Shown: in pieces, positions 1 through 9,466 of the stretch
Position numbering within the stretch: position 1 is the stretch's first letter
Layout of the letters: each line of letters opens with the position of its first letter
Source of the DNA: Actinomyces oricola
GTDB lineage: Bacteria > Actinomycetota > Actinomycetes > Actinomycetales > Actinomycetaceae
Direction: 5' to 3'
Assembly (NCBI RefSeq): GCF_004104015.1
Contig: NZ_RYFV01000007.1
Coordinates: forward strand, 43,058 to 107,057
Length of the DNA stretch: 64,000 nucleotides
Position numbers and translations under genes: made by a program
The notes under the pieces: generated by a model
What the model was told of the DNA's origin: nothing
The model's input: only the letters and a program-made list of their open reading frames with translations
The model's database searches: none

Positions 1-1
1 C

Positions 2-454
2 GCTACAGCCGCTGACCTGCGCGCCGACACGATCTCCCCACGCCTCGCCCACGCCCCGACCCCTGCCCTGGCCCGGGCGCTGCCCGAGGAGGACCAGGAG
101 GGTCTGGAGGTCTCAGCGAGCCTGTGCGCCGCTGACGCCTCCCTGGTGCTGCTGGCCGAGCCGGGGGCGGCCGGACTGGCCGACCGCCGCATTGTTGTCG
201 CCGCGGATGTCGAACCAGAGGCTGCGCACGAACTCGCCCCCGGTGGGGACGTGCTGCCAGGGACAGTGAAGGTCACTACGGAGGTGCCCTGGGACCAGGT
301 GGCCGCCGTGCTCGTCGACGAGGCGGCTGTCGAGCCCGATGTGCACGCCGCCCGCCTGGGCGACGAGGAGGCCTTCGAGAGGACCGCGCAGGCGGACCTG
401 CTGTGGTTCGATGTCACAGAGAAGCAGGCCTTGGCCGCCGAGCTCGGCGTGTGA
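2..454 (+). CDS. DUF6912 family protein, 3' part only
   Basis: The reading frame is open from the left edge, so the start of this gene lies outside the window and about 150 C-terminal residues are present. The order of conserved pieces fits the actinobacterial DUF6912 family: a helix with LCAADASLVLLA, a strand RRIVVAADVEPE, the segment WDQVAAVLVDEA and a C-terminal LLWFDVTEKQ. The function of this family is not known. It converges on sbcC with a hairpin between the two stop codons. The family call is from recalled sequence pattern and is moderately sure; that the frame codes is very likely. Confidence 0.7.
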   Translation, partial: ATAADLRADTISPRLAHAPTPALARALPEEDQEGLEVSASLCAADASLVLLAEPGAAGLADRRIVVAADVEPEAAHELAPGGDVLPGTVKVTTEVPWDQVAAVLVDEAAVEPDVHAARLGDEEAFERTAQADLLWFDVTEKQALAAELGV

Positions 455-513
455 GCGCTCGCTCAGACAACGGGCAGGACCGCCACCTGGATGGAATCGG
501 CACCTGGCGGGAC

Positions 514-530
514 GGCGCTGATTCAGCGCC
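514..530. terminator. Hairpin between convergent genes
   Basis: A 7-bp perfect stem GGCGCTG/CAGCGCC with a 3-base loop lies between the DUF6912 stop and the sbcC stop. It could end transcription from both sides. There is no T-tract, which is common in high-GC actinobacteria. Confidence 0.45.
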
Positions 531-547
531 CCGAACGGTCGCATGCA

Positions 548-3500
548 TTAGGCCCGTATCCGCAGGGTGGAGCCGACCCCATTGCGCTTGACCTCAATGC
601 GGTCGGGTATCTGACGACGCAACTCCCCTACGTGGGAAACGATGCCGACCGTACGGCCCTCCACCTGGAGCCGCCCCAACTCGGCAAGAACCTCCTGGAG
701 AGTCTCGGGATCCAGGCTGCCGAAACCCTCGTCAATGAACAGCGTCTCCATGGAGACCCCGCCGGACTCGGCGGTCACCACGTCAGCCAGGGCGAGGGCC
801 AGGGACAAGGAGACGTAGAAGGTCTCACCACCGGAGAGTGTGCGGGGGTCGCGTACCCCCGAGCCGCAGAGGTGGTCGATCACGCCCAGTCCCAGCCCCC
901 GGTCGCGACGCCCCGCCGAGCCGGATTCGTCCGTGACCCGCACCAGCTCGTAGCGGCCCGCGGACATCTGGGACAGGCGCGCATTGGCAAAGACAAGCAC
1001 CTCATTGAAGCGCTCAACCAGCACCCATGTGGCCAGTGGGGTGGAAAGAGCATTGCGGCCCGTGGCCAGGGCGACGACCCGCGCCAGCACCGCCGAATCC
1101 TCAATGGCCCCTTCCAGGTCCAAGACCGCTGACCTGACGCCGGCCCCGGCTTCGGTGAGCCGGGCGTGGGCGGCACGGGCCTGTGCACGGGCTTCCAGCG
1201 CCGTGGTGTGCCGCTCCTGCGCCTGGGCCAGGCGCAGGCGGGCTCCCTCCACATCAGCGATCTCCCGCCCACTCAGAGAGGCAATGGAATCGTCCTCTTC
1301 CAGCCCGTGCCGAACCCGTTCGGCCCGGGCACGGACTTGGGCGACCGCGGCTTCCACCTCCCTGGTCTGTGAGGGCGTGAGCGCAGCCTCCTCCACCTGA
1401 GCCCGGGTGGTGAAGTCGGCGTCCGCCAGCGCCTGGGTCAGGGCGTGGCGGTTGCGCAGGGCCGTCTCCAGGGCCTGCACAACCTGATCCAGGAGCGCCG
1501 CACTGGTTCCGGACCCCGCGGCCTGGTCCTTCAGGTACGTGCTGTGGGCACGGACCGTGTGGTGGTCGCCGTGAGCGGCCCGGCAGCGGTCGCGGTCCGC
1601 GGCCAGCGCCGCCTCGGCCTGCGCGTACTCGGCCCGCTTCTGGGCCAGGGCGGTGCGCCTACCCTCCTGGGCGCTGCGCAGCGCCTCGGTCTGCGAGGCA
1701 AAACCGGCGAGTCTATTACTCAACTCCTCCAGTGGTGCGGCCGCCCCCTCCAGCTCGGTGAGCCGGCGGGAGACAACCTCAAGGGCCTCCTCCAGCTCGG
1801 GCGCCCCCCTGCTGTCGGCGGCTGCATGGGCGCGGGCCAACTCACCGAGGAGGCCATCGTGATGGTGCGCTGCACGGGCCAGGGCCGCGTCCGCCCGCGC
1901 CTGCGCCTCCTCAGCGGCCTCCACCTGGGCGCGACTAACCGACTCAGGAGCCGGATCCGCTGGGGCGGGGTGGTTGGGGGAGCCGCACACCGGGCAGGGC
2001 TCGTCCTCAACCAGCTCCGCAGCCAGCGACCCCGCCGTGGCGGCGATCCACGCCTGGCGCCGCCGGGCGACAAGGGCCGTAGCCCGTTTGGCCGCAGTGG
2101 TTGCTTGGGCGAGTGCGTCGTGCGCCTGCTCAATGGGGGAGGCCAGGGCGGCCGCCTGGAGCGCCGCCTCCAGGCGCCGTTTGGCCGCCGAGTGCTCGAT
2201 CCGCAGCTCAGGCAGCTCCAGCTTGGCGGCCCGAGCAGCAGCCAAGGCCTTCTCCAGCTCACGGTGGCTCCGGGGGCGTTCCTGAAGGACGACGGCCGCC
2301 TGAGCGACCTGCTCCTCCAGAGCGGCCAGGTCCTCGCGCTGCGAGTCCAGGTCCCGGGCGCGTTCGGCTAGCCCCGCCTCCACCTCGACCAAAGCGCCCA
2401 GCGCCCCGGCCCGGGTGCGCAGTTCCCGCTCCCGGGCGAGGAGCTCTTCGGCGGCTCGACGGGCCGCGTCAAGCGCTTCGCCCTCCGCCTCGGCCGCACC
2501 GGTAGCAGTGCCCCCGCCTGCGGTCGGCGGGGCGGTCTGCCCCTGAGCGGTGCCCTCCGGGCCCTCCGCGCGGCCTCCTGGGCCCATTAGGACGCCGCTG
2601 ACCCCGGGGCCCGGGACCGCCCCAGAGGAGGGCGCCACCTGCTCGCCGGAGCACGCCACCTGGGCGAGGGCACCGGCCAGGTCCTCCAGGGCGGCCAGGG
2701 TCTCCAGGATTCCATCGTGCCCGGTGTCGGTGAGGGGCGCGATTCTGCCCAGCCCCGTGCGGGCCCGGGCGCAGGCATCCCGGGCCTCTTGTGCAGAACG
2801 GTCGTATAGGGCCAGGGCGGGTAGCACGCCGGCGGCACGGCGGGCGGCGGCAAGGCGCTGCTCCTGGGCCTCGTCATGGGCCTTGGAGTCCTGTAGGGCG
2901 TCGCGCTCCGCTTCCAGGAGGCGGCGGCGCTCCAGACGGCCGTGCAGGGAGGTCTGCGCCTCCAGGTCCTGTTCAGCCAGGACTCGCTGCCCGACAGCCT
3001 CCTCCAGGGCCGTCTCCAGCGGGGTCAGGCGCGCCTGGGAGTCGGCGAGCAGACCGTGGACCAGGTCGTCAATAGCGCCCGCATCAGGGGTGACAGCCTC
3101 GGTCAGCGTCATGAGGCGCTCATCGGGGGAGGGGGGATCCTCCTGGCCCGCCGCGGGACCGGGGGCATGCTCAGGGGCGGGCGTCTGCCCGGGAGCGCCC
3201 AGGAGGGAACTGAAAAGCTGGGTGCGCGCTCGCAGGGCCTGACGAGCCTGTTCGGTGGCCTTGTCAATGGCGCGCCCGCGCCCGCGCAGTTCCTCCTCCA
3301 TGGCGTCGAAGACGCCAGTGCCGAAGACATCGCGCAGCAGCCGGTGGCGCTCCTCTGAGGAGGAGCGAAGGAACTGGGCGAACCGGCCCTGGGGCAGGAC
3401 TACGGTCTGGGTCAGCTGTTCGCGACTGAGACCAATAGCGCGGCGGATCTCCGCATCCGCCTCCCCCACGCGGGTGACGGGCTCCTCCAGGGCGGTCCCT

Positions 3501-3877
3501 TCGACGTCGGCCAGCCGCCACAGCTTGACCGAGGCGTTCTGCCGGGTGGTGCCGCTTCCGCGCCGTTTGGGCCGTTGGTACTCGGGGGAGCGCAGCACTC
3601 GGTAGATCCCCGCCGAGGTGGAGAACACCAGCTCGACCTCGCTGTGAACGTGACCCTCCACCAGAGTGGAGCGTATGCGCTGCTTGGAGGATCCGTCCTT
3701 GTCCGCGACCTGCCCGTACAGGGCGAAGACAATGGCGTCAATAATGGTGGTCTTGCCCGAGCCGGTGGGGCCGGTGAGCAAGAAGCGCCCCGAGGAGGAG
3801 AAGCGATCGAAGTCAATGGTCTCGGTGCCCGCGTAGGGGCCGATCGCCGTCATGGTCAGGCGGTGCAGGCGCATCAC
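548..3877 (-). CDS. sbcC: Exonuclease SbcCD, ATPase subunit SbcC
   Basis: This is the SMC/Rad50-like ATPase that drives the SbcD nuclease at hairpins and blocked double-strand ends. The 1109-residue protein has a Walker A loop GPTGSGKT at residues 36-43, long Ala/Glu/Arg-rich coiled coils, a zinc hook CPVC near residue 627, an ABC signature LSGGETF near 1010 and a Walker B LFIDEGFGSLD near 1050. A Pro/Gly-rich insert near residues 400-480 is a low-complexity extension. The start is GTG directly followed by ATG, so the first residue is uncertain by one. It follows sbcD by 3 bases, consistent with a two-gene operon. Confidence 0.97.
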   Translation of the reverse strand: MMRLHRLTMTAIGPYAGTETIDFDRFSSSGRFLLTGPTGSGKTTIIDAIVFALYGQVADKDGSSKQRIRSTLVEGHVHSEVELVFSTSAGIYRVLRSPEYQRPKRRGSGTTRQNASVKLWRLADVEGTALEEPVTRVGEADAEIRRAIGLSREQLTQTVVLPQGRFAQFLRSSSEERHRLLRDVFGTGVFDAMEEELRGRGRAIDKATEQARQALRARTQLFSSLLGAPGQTPAPEHAPGPAAGQEDPPSPDERLMTLTEAVTPDAGAIDDLVHGLLADSQARLTPLETALEEAVGQRVLAEQDLEAQTSLHGRLERRRLLEAERDALQDSKAHDEAQEQRLAAARRAAGVLPALALYDRSAQEARDACARARTGLGRIAPLTDTGHDGILETLAALEDLAGALAQVACSGEQVAPSSGAVPGPGVSGVLMGPGGRAEGPEGTAQGQTAPPTAGGGTATGAAEAEGEALDAARRAAEELLARERELRTRAGALGALVEVEAGLAERARDLDSQREDLAALEEQVAQAAVVLQERPRSHRELEKALAAARAAKLELPELRIEHSAAKRRLEAALQAAALASPIEQAHDALAQATTAAKRATALVARRRQAWIAATAGSLAAELVEDEPCPVCGSPNHPAPADPAPESVSRAQVEAAEEAQARADAALARAAHHHDGLLGELARAHAAADSRGAPELEEALEVVSRRLTELEGAAAPLEELSNRLAGFASQTEALRSAQEGRRTALAQKRAEYAQAEAALAADRDRCRAAHGDHHTVRAHSTYLKDQAAGSGTSAALLDQVVQALETALRNRHALTQALADADFTTRAQVEEAALTPSQTREVEAAVAQVRARAERVRHGLEEDDSIASLSGREIADVEGARLRLAQAQERHTTALEARAQARAAHARLTEAGAGVRSAVLDLEGAIEDSAVLARVVALATGRNALSTPLATWVLVERFNEVLVFANARLSQMSAGRYELVRVTDESGSAGRRDRGLGLGVIDHLCGSGVRDPRTLSGGETFYVSLSLALALADVVTAESGGVSMETLFIDEGFGSLDPETLQEVLAELGRLQVEGRTVGIVSHVGELRRQIPDRIEVKRNGVGSTLRIRA

Positions 3878-3880
3878 CGC

Positions 3881-5173
3881 TCACCCCTGCGCGGCGGCGT
3901 GCTTGACCGCATCGTGGGCCGCCTCCATGATCGAGTGCTCGACCGGGTCCGGGTCGCGTCCCAGCATTTGCGCCAGGAAGCGGTCGGCGACCTTGACGGG
4001 GTCCGAGGAGCGGGTGACGGTCATGGCCTCGCGCCGCTGCCGTTGAGGGGGGCGGTGGGAGAAGGCGAGCAGGTTGGTGAAGCGCTCTTTGAGCCGGGCC
4101 ATGGCGTCGGGGGGCATGGGGCCGGTCAGTTCAATGCGCACCCAGTGGCCGGTTTGCCCTGAGGTTCGTGGACCGAGAAGTTCCTCCAAGGTGCCGGTCA
4201 GGGTGGTCGCCTCATAGGGGCACGGCGCCGCCACGCGCTCCAAGGAGGTCACTCCGCCCGGGCCGAGCTCGAGTACGACAGTGGACTTCGGCGTCGTCGC
4301 CTCGGGGAAGGAGAAGGGCAGAGGACTGCCGGAGTACACCAACCGCGGTCCTGCTGCCCGTGTCCGGATCTCCTGGGGGCGGTGAAGGTGCCCCAGGGCC
4401 ACGTAATCCACCGTCCCGCACCGGGGTGCCAGGGGCGGGGCGCCCAAGGCGGTGTAGACCTCGGAGGGGACGGAGTCGACGCCGCCCACACGGATGTCCC
4501 TCTCGGACTCGGCGCTGGCCTGACCGCCGACAACGAAGGCATGGGACATGACCAGGGCCGGCACCCGCCTGTCATCCCTCGCCCGCCGGGAGGCGAGGTC
4601 CTTGGCAACCAGCCGCAGTGCCCCGGCCACCACCGCCTGGTGGGAGCGGGCCAGGAGCCAGGGACGGGGAGCGCCCTGGGCCTCCTCGTCGTCCGGTGAC
4701 GTCGTCGTCGCCGGGGCGCTCTCCCCGAGGCGCTCATCCAGAAGCGGCGGCAGTGACTCCCTGGCGGCGTCAGGATCCAGGTAGGGCAGGGCGTAGATGT
4801 ACAGGCCCGCCCCACCCCCGCGGTCCGGGATAATGACAGGGCGGTCCACCTCCGGTGTGCGAGCCCGGATGGTGATGCCCTCGCGCAGCAGGCCCGCCCC
4901 GAACCCGAGGCGTTGAGCGGAGTCATGATTGCCGGGGGTCAGCACCACGCGCGTGCGCTCGCTCAGGCGGCGCAGCGTGTCATCCAGCAGGCGCACTGAA
5001 TCGATGGGTGGGATCGCCCTGTCATACACGTCTCCGGCAACCACCACAGCGTCAATGCGCTCCGCCTGGGCCAACTCAACGAGGTGGTCGGCGAAGACGG
5101 CGTGCGCCTCATCAAGCACCCGCCCATGGAAGGTGCGCCCCAGGTGCCAATCGGAGGTGTGGAGAATCCGCAT
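3881..5173 (-). CDS. sbcD: Exonuclease SbcCD, nuclease subunit SbcD
   Basis: This is the Mre11-like metallophosphoesterase that cuts DNA ends together with SbcC. The 430-residue protein starts MRILHTSDWHLGR, the first metal-binding motif, followed by VVAGDVYDRAIPP, TPGNHDS and, further on, GHLHRPQ, which supply the remaining metal ligands. The ATG has a Shine-Dalgarno-like AGAAGG upstream. Length and motif order are normal for the family. Confidence 0.97.
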   Translation of the reverse strand: MRILHTSDWHLGRTFHGRVLDEAHAVFADHLVELAQAERIDAVVVAGDVYDRAIPPIDSVRLLDDTLRRLSERTRVVLTPGNHDSAQRLGFGAGLLREGITIRARTPEVDRPVIIPDRGGGAGLYIYALPYLDPDAARESLPPLLDERLGESAPATTTSPDDEEAQGAPRPWLLARSHQAVVAGALRLVAKDLASRRARDDRRVPALVMSHAFVVGGQASAESERDIRVGGVDSVPSEVYTALGAPPLAPRCGTVDYVALGHLHRPQEIRTRAAGPRLVYSGSPLPFSFPEATTPKSTVVLELGPGGVTSLERVAAPCPYEATTLTGTLEELLGPRTSGQTGHWVRIELTGPMPPDAMARLKERFTNLLAFSHRPPQRQRREAMTVTRSSDPVKVADRFLAQMLGRDPDPVEHSIMEAAHDAVKHAAAQG

Positions 5174-5354
5174 GAATGCACCTTCTCACACGGGTCGGAC
5201 ACGAATCCGCCGGCGTGCCGGCCCGAACCGGTGCCAGGCCCGGCCCGCTCAATCACCGGGCGGACAGGGGCCGCCGGTGCCCGACGCGGACCCGGCGCTG
5301 GTGGCGCCACCCGTGCCGGGCCCGCCCCGGTCTGCTCAGCCGCTACAGGTCCGT

Positions 5355-6221
5355 TCAGGCTGCAATAACGTTGGAGGCCACCAAGCAGATAATGAGGGCG
5401 CCCAGTGCCACGCGGTAGATGAGGAAGCCGGTGAACCGGTTGGAGGAGACGAATCTCAGTAACCAGGCGATGGTCGCGTAGGCCACCAGGCCCGAAACGA
5501 CGGTGGCGATTATGGTCGCCGGCCAGCCAATGCTGGCGTCGGCAATGTGGTCCGCCGCCGTAATCGCCTCCAGGATCCCGGCGGCCACCAGCGCCGGGAT
5601 GCCCATGAAGAAGGACAGGCGCGTGGCCGTGACCCGGTCAAAACCCAGGAACAATCCCGCCGAGATGGTCGCCCCGGAGCGGGAGATGCCGGGCAGGACC
5701 GGGGAGAGGGCCTGGAAGAGGCCAATGATGAGGGCGTCCTTAATGGAGACCCCGCGCATGCCCTTGCCGGCCGAGGCGTGCTGGGCGCCGGCCACGCCTT
5801 CGCTGCGCTGGTCGGCCAGCCACATGACCCCCGACCAAATGATCAGAGCCCCGGCGATGACCCACAGGGAGCGGGCGGTGACCTCAATGAAGTCCTTGAG
5901 CGCCAGGCCAATGATCGCCACCGGCAGGCTGCCCAGGATAATGCCCCAGCCCAGGGTGTAGTCGGGGTCGGTGCGCGCCTCCCCGTGGACCAGGCCGCGG
6001 CACCAGGCGGTCACAATGCGCACAATGTCGCCCCAGAAGTAGACGACCGCAGCCAGAATCGCGCCTATCTGGATGACGGCGGTGAAGGCGGTCATCCCCA
6101 CATTGTTAATGTCGTAGCCCAGCAGCTTCTCCACAATGTTGAGGTGCCCCGTGGAGGACACCGGGAGGAACTCGGTAATGCCCTCGACAATGCCGAGGAT
6201 GACGGCGTGCAGCCAGCTCAA
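5355..6221 (-). CDS. uppP: Undecaprenyl-diphosphatase UppP (BacA)
   Basis: This integral membrane phosphatase recycles undecaprenyl pyrophosphate for peptidoglycan and polymer export and can confer bacitracin tolerance. The 288-residue protein carries the family motifs EGITEFLPVSSTGHL near residues 13-27 and PGISRSGATISAG further on, with about seven hydrophobic segments. The start is a TTG preceded by a GGGGG ribosome-binding stretch, since no ATG fits the conserved N-terminus. It is read in the same direction as hisN upstream and the sbcDC pair. Confidence 0.95.
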   Translation of the reverse strand: MSWLHAVILGIVEGITEFLPVSSTGHLNIVEKLLGYDINNVGMTAFTAVIQIGAILAAVVYFWGDIVRIVTAWCRGLVHGEARTDPDYTLGWGIILGSLPVAIIGLALKDFIEVTARSLWVIAGALIIWSGVMWLADQRSEGVAGAQHASAGKGMRGVSIKDALIIGLFQALSPVLPGISRSGATISAGLFLGFDRVTATRLSFFMGIPALVAAGILEAITAADHIADASIGWPATIIATVVSGLVAYATIAWLLRFVSSNRFTGFLIYRVALGALIICLVASNVIAA

Positions 6222-6311
6222 TGGAACCCCCAGGTCTGAGGCGTGACGGACGGGTGCGAGGCTACCCGGCCTGTGCGCGCCGCTAGCCCGCCAGGGCCTG
6301 TGGAACCGGAC

Positions 6312-7124
6312 TCAGTCGGTCTCCTCGCCCAGGCGGCGCAGGGCCTCGGCGTGCAGCAGGGTGTTCGAGGCGACCGCGGAGGATCCCCAGGGGCCCGGCT
6401 GCCCGGCCAGTGAAGTGAACCTGCCCCCGGCCTCAGTGACAATGGGGACCAGCGCCGCCATGTCGTAGAGCTCCAGTTCCGGCTCGGCGGCCAGGTCCAC
6501 GGCCCCCTCGGCCAGCAGGGTGTAGGACCAGAAGTCGCCGTAGGCGCGGGTGCGCCAGCAGTCCTGCATTAGCCCCAGCATCCCGCGCAGCCGCTTGGTG
6601 GCGGCCCAGCCGGACAAGGAGGAGTAGGACAAGGAGGCCTCCTCCAACTCGGAGACCAAGGACACCTGGAGGCGGCGCGCGGAGAACAAGGAACGACCAG
6701 TCCAGGCGCCCCCCTCCTGGACCGCCCACCACCGGCGCCCCAGGGCCGGGGCCGAAACCACGCCCATGACCACCTGACCGTCCTCGACCAGGGCGATGAG
6801 CGTGGCCCACACCGGCACCCCGCGCACGAAGTTCTTGGTGCCGTCAATCGGATCGACCACCCACTGGCGCGGGGCATGACCCGTGGCGCCGAACTCCTCG
6901 CCCAGGACCGAGTCGCGGGTACGGGCGCGCGCCAGGTGCTGGCGAATGACCCGCTCAGCCTCCTTGTCGGCCTCAGTGACCGGGGTCAGGTCCGGCTTGG
7001 ACTCCACCGTGAAGTCCTGGGCCTCGAAGCGGGGGACCGTAAGGTGATCGACCTGGTCCGCAATAGTGTGGGCCAGATGGAGGTCATCGCGCCAACGGCG
7101 CTCAGGCGAGGTGGGGGCGTTCAT
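6312..7124 (-). CDS. hisN: Inositol monophosphatase family, probable histidinol-phosphatase
   Basis: This is a Mg-dependent phosphatase of the inositol monophosphatase fold. The 270-residue protein shows GEEFG at 75-79, the metal motif DPIDGTKNF at 91-99 and a C-terminal ELYDMAALVPIV, the pattern of actinobacterial HisN, which removes phosphate from histidinol phosphate. The ATG at 7124 is chosen because the family begins about 20 residues before the conserved helix; a longer in-frame extension upstream adds only Arg-rich sequence. Other substrates such as inositol phosphate cannot be ruled out from sequence. Confidence 0.85.
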   Translation of the reverse strand: MNAPTSPERRWRDDLHLAHTIADQVDHLTVPRFEAQDFTVESKPDLTPVTEADKEAERVIRQHLARARTRDSVLGEEFGATGHAPRQWVVDPIDGTKNFVRGVPVWATLIALVEDGQVVMGVVSAPALGRRWWAVQEGGAWTGRSLFSARRLQVSLVSELEEASLSYSSLSGWAATKRLRGMLGLMQDCWRTRAYGDFWSYTLLAEGAVDLAAEPELELYDMAALVPIVTEAGGRFTSLAGQPGPWGSSAVASNTLLHAEALRRLGEETD

Positions 7125-7271
7125 AGGACCACGGTAGCCGCGGGGCGAGCGCCAGCGGCGGCGGCCCGCTGGGCGGAGCACTGATCCGATTACGACCGGC
7201 CGCTCACACGGGGCGCGCCGGCGATCGGGCCGGCAATACGGCCCTGGGACGGCACCGGTAGCCGAATGCCC

Positions 7272-7320
7272 GCGGTGGCCGGCTGCCTGCGGTGGTCGGC
7301 TGCCCGCGGTGGTCGGCCCG
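7272..7320. repeat. 17-bp tandem repeat, three copies
   Basis: Three adjacent copies of a GCGGTGGTCGGCTGCCC-like unit lie in the 273-base gap between the hisN start and the TetR gene. The copies differ at one to a few positions. No gene is seen in this gap. Confidence 0.7.
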
Positions 7321-7397
7321 GGCAGCCGGCGCGAGGGGACCGCGCGTCTCTGGCGGCTGGTCCGCCAGTGGGCGCCGCCCGGGCGCTTCGCGGGAGG

Positions 7398-8075
7398 TCA
7401 GCCCGGCAGCCCCATGAGCCCGTGCACGAACTCTTTGGCCTGGGCGGTGGTCATGGGCTCACCCAGGATCGCGGTGCGGTAAACCAGCCCCCCAATGGCG
7501 GCGTCGGCCAGGACCTGAGGGGCGAGGTCGTTGCGCACGATCCCCTCCCGCTGCGCCCGGGCGGCCAGGGCGATGGCGCGCTGACGCACCGGGTCAATGA
7601 TCCGGCTCCGGTACGTGGCGCGCAGTCCGTCATCGTCCTGGCGATGGATGTCCATGGTGATGGACACCAGTCCCGCATTCCCTTTGGACAGGGGCGCGAA
7701 GGCCGCCTCAATGAGCCGGTCCAGGTCGAGTAGGAGATCCCCGGTGGCCGGTGGGGGCAGGCGCTCGCCCAGGGCCCGCTCAATGGCGGCGACCACCAGG
7801 TGGGTCCGGGTGGGCCAGCGGCGGTAGATGGTCGTCTTGGCCGTGCCGGCGGTGCGGGCGACCTCCTCAATGCGCAGCCCCGTGTAGCCGTGCGCGCCGA
7901 GCAGGGCAATGGTGGCGTCGAGCACGGCCTGATCAATGGAGGCGTCGCGGGGGCGGCCGCGCCCGGGGCGCTCGCGGTCGTTCAACGGTGCCGGCCCGCC
8001 GTGCGCCGGCCCCGACGGCCCGGGGGTCTCACAGCGCGGCGTACTCCTCGTCACTGACCGGCTCGCACCACTCAT
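7398..8075 (-). CDS. TetR/AcrR family regulator
   Basis: This is a DNA-binding repressor with an N-terminal helix-turn-helix (IEEVARTAGTAKTTIYRRW) and a ligand-binding C-terminal domain of the TetR_C type seen with LDRLIEAAFAPL. The exact start is unsure. The ATG used here overlaps the upstream cupin gene by 47 bases and gives about 35 residues with no family match. A GTG at 8054 or a TTG at 7985, just before the conserved RGRPRDASID stretch, would give a more typical length. It lies directly downstream of the cupin and DUF2255 genes, so it may control them. Confidence 0.85.
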   Translation of the reverse strand: MSGASRSVTRSTPRCETPGPSGPAHGGPAPLNDRERPGRGRPRDASIDQAVLDATIALLGAHGYTGLRIEEVARTAGTAKTTIYRRWPTRTHLVVAAIERALGERLPPPATGDLLLDLDRLIEAAFAPLSKGNAGLVSITMDIHRQDDDGLRATYRSRIIDPVRQRAIALAARAQREGIVRNDLAPQVLADAAIGGLVYRTAILGEPMTTAQAKEFVHGLMGLPG

Positions 8076-8460
8076 TGGAGGTGTCCTGGCCGGGCACGGC
8101 GATGGCCACGTGGCTGAACCAGGAGTCCGCCTTGGCGCCGTGCCAGTGTTTGACGTTGGCTGGGGTGACGACGACGCTGCCCGGTTCCAGACTCACCGGC
8201 GCCTGGCCCTCGACCTGGTACCAGCCCGAGCCGGCAATGCACAGCAGGATCTGGCCGCCACCGCTGCTGGCGCGGTGAATGTGCCAGTTGTTGCGGCAAC
8301 CCGGCTCGAAGGTCACGTTGGTGACTCCCACAGCGGCCTGGCCGGACAACGGGTTGAGGAAGGAGCGCCCGGAGAAGTACTGGGCGTAGGCGTCGTTCGG
8401 CGCGCCCTGGCCGAAGAGGTTAGCGGAGTCGAAGGCGTTGTGGTCTGTGGTCGCGGTCAT
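8029..8460 (-). CDS. Cupin domain protein
   Basis: This 143-residue single-domain cupin has likely metal ligands H60, H62 and Q70 in the first motif and H105/H107 (VKHWHGAK) in the second. The family resembles small cupins found beside carboxymuconolactone decarboxylases. Its substrate is unknown. An AAAGGA ribosome-binding site sits 7 bases before the ATG. It is flanked by DUF2255 upstream and the TetR gene downstream on the same strand. Confidence 0.88.
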   Translation of the reverse strand: MTATTDHNAFDSANLFGQGAPNDAYAQYFSGRSFLNPLSGQAAVGVTNVTFEPGCRNNWHIHRASSGGGQILLCIAGSGWYQVEGQAPVSLEPGSVVVTPANVKHWHGAKADSWFSHVAIAVPGQDTSNEWCEPVSDEEYAAL

Positions 8461-8607
8461 GGTGCGTCCTTTCTGGATGAGGCCCGGGGTGCTCCCCGGT
8501 CCCCTTCTCGCAGGCTACGCCGCCGCCCGCCGCTATCCCAGGTTTTCCGTCTGCCGGTGGTCGCCGGCAGGTTCACGACCCCCTGAGGCGGCCGGCGGCG
8601 GTCGGGG

Positions 8608-8991
8608 TCAGGAGGCCGTGGTCGCGGGCGTGATCTCGACGGCGGCCTCGCGCTGGTCGGCGCCCAGCATTGGCGGTAGGTAGGGGCTGCCCGCGTACTT
8701 GCGCTCATAGGCCGCGGAGATGGCGTCGGCCAGGGAGGGGTCGGCCTTCTCAAAACGGACGTCGAACGTCTGTCCCGCGGCGTCGATCCTGCCGGCCTTC
8801 TGAGTAATCGCCGAGCGGTACCACCGGCCCCGGGTGCCATTCCAGGCCCGTACGAACAGGCGCCCGTCGACGACGACGGACCAGATCCAGGTTGGTATGC
8901 CCAGGGTGCGGCCGTCGGCGCGGTAGGGGTAGATGTGCAGATCGTCGCTGCGTGAAATGGCCTCGATGGTCTTGGTGTCCCAGGTGGTCAT
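8608..8991 (-). CDS. DUF2255 family protein
   Basis: This 127-residue soluble protein matches DUF2255 by its pattern of TWDTKTIEAI at the start, IPTWIWSVVVDGRLFVRAWNG in the middle and a C-terminal AISAAYERKYAGSPYLPPML. The fold is related to pyridoxamine-oxidase-like/FMN-binding split barrels, but no function is established. An AGAGGA site precedes the ATG. It is first in a same-strand group with the cupin and TetR genes. Confidence 0.85.
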   Translation of the reverse strand: MTTWDTKTIEAISRSDDLHIYPYRADGRTLGIPTWIWSVVVDGRLFVRAWNGTRGRWYRSAITQKAGRIDAAGQTFDVRFEKADPSLADAISAAYERKYAGSPYLPPMLGADQREAAVEITPATTAS

Positions 8992-9437
8992 GGCGGGGGA
9001 TCCTCTCGTGATCTCAGTGAAGTGCGTCGGCCGGGTGCGGCGGTCCGTCGGGGTGAAGGGTCATAGCCGCTCCTGCGGTCAGTGCGGGCACGGCGGCCGG
9101 AGGCGCCCCGATCGGGCGGACTCGTGCCGCACCCCGGCAGTCGGTTCAGACGGCCCAAGCCTGCCCCTGTCCTCGGCCCAACGGCCAGCGCCGTGGGAGG
9201 CCCTGGGAGTACCACCCAGTACCCGCCCGGGCGGTCGTGCCGGGCGGTCGTGCCCCGGCGCTCAATGCCGTTCGCCCAGCAGGCCGCCGAGTCGGTGATG
9301 CCGTCAGAGACGGGCCGTAGTACCTGTCCGGGATAACGGAACGAAAATCGGGATGACCGAAATGTGGGATGGCGTAACCGCGAGAATCTACTCGTCGACG
9401 CCGATCCACTGCCGATGAAGGCCGGCACCTCAGCAGA
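8992..9437. other. Intergenic region, no gene seen
   Basis: About 446 bases lie between the divergent DUF2255 and toxin-antitoxin genes. The open frames here are shadows without ribosome-binding sites or family features. A short direct repeat GGGCGGTCGTGCC occurs twice near 9230-9255. Promoters for both sides must lie here, but I could not define the leftward one. Confidence 0.5.
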
Positions 9438-9465
9438 TTTCGTACTACACTAACGTAGTACGAAA
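9438..9465 (+). promoter_or_regulatory. Palindromic operator overlapping promoter of the toxin-antitoxin pair
   Basis: A perfect 11-bp inverted repeat, TTTCGTACTAC and GTAGTACGAAA with a 6-base spacer, ends one base before the first ATG of the pair. A TACACT hexamer that fits a -10 element lies inside it (9446-9451), so a bound protein would block transcription. The ribbon-helix-helix antitoxin encoded next is the natural ligand by analogy with other such systems. The short distance suggests a leaderless or nearly leaderless message. Confidence 0.65.
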
Positions 9466-9466
9466 C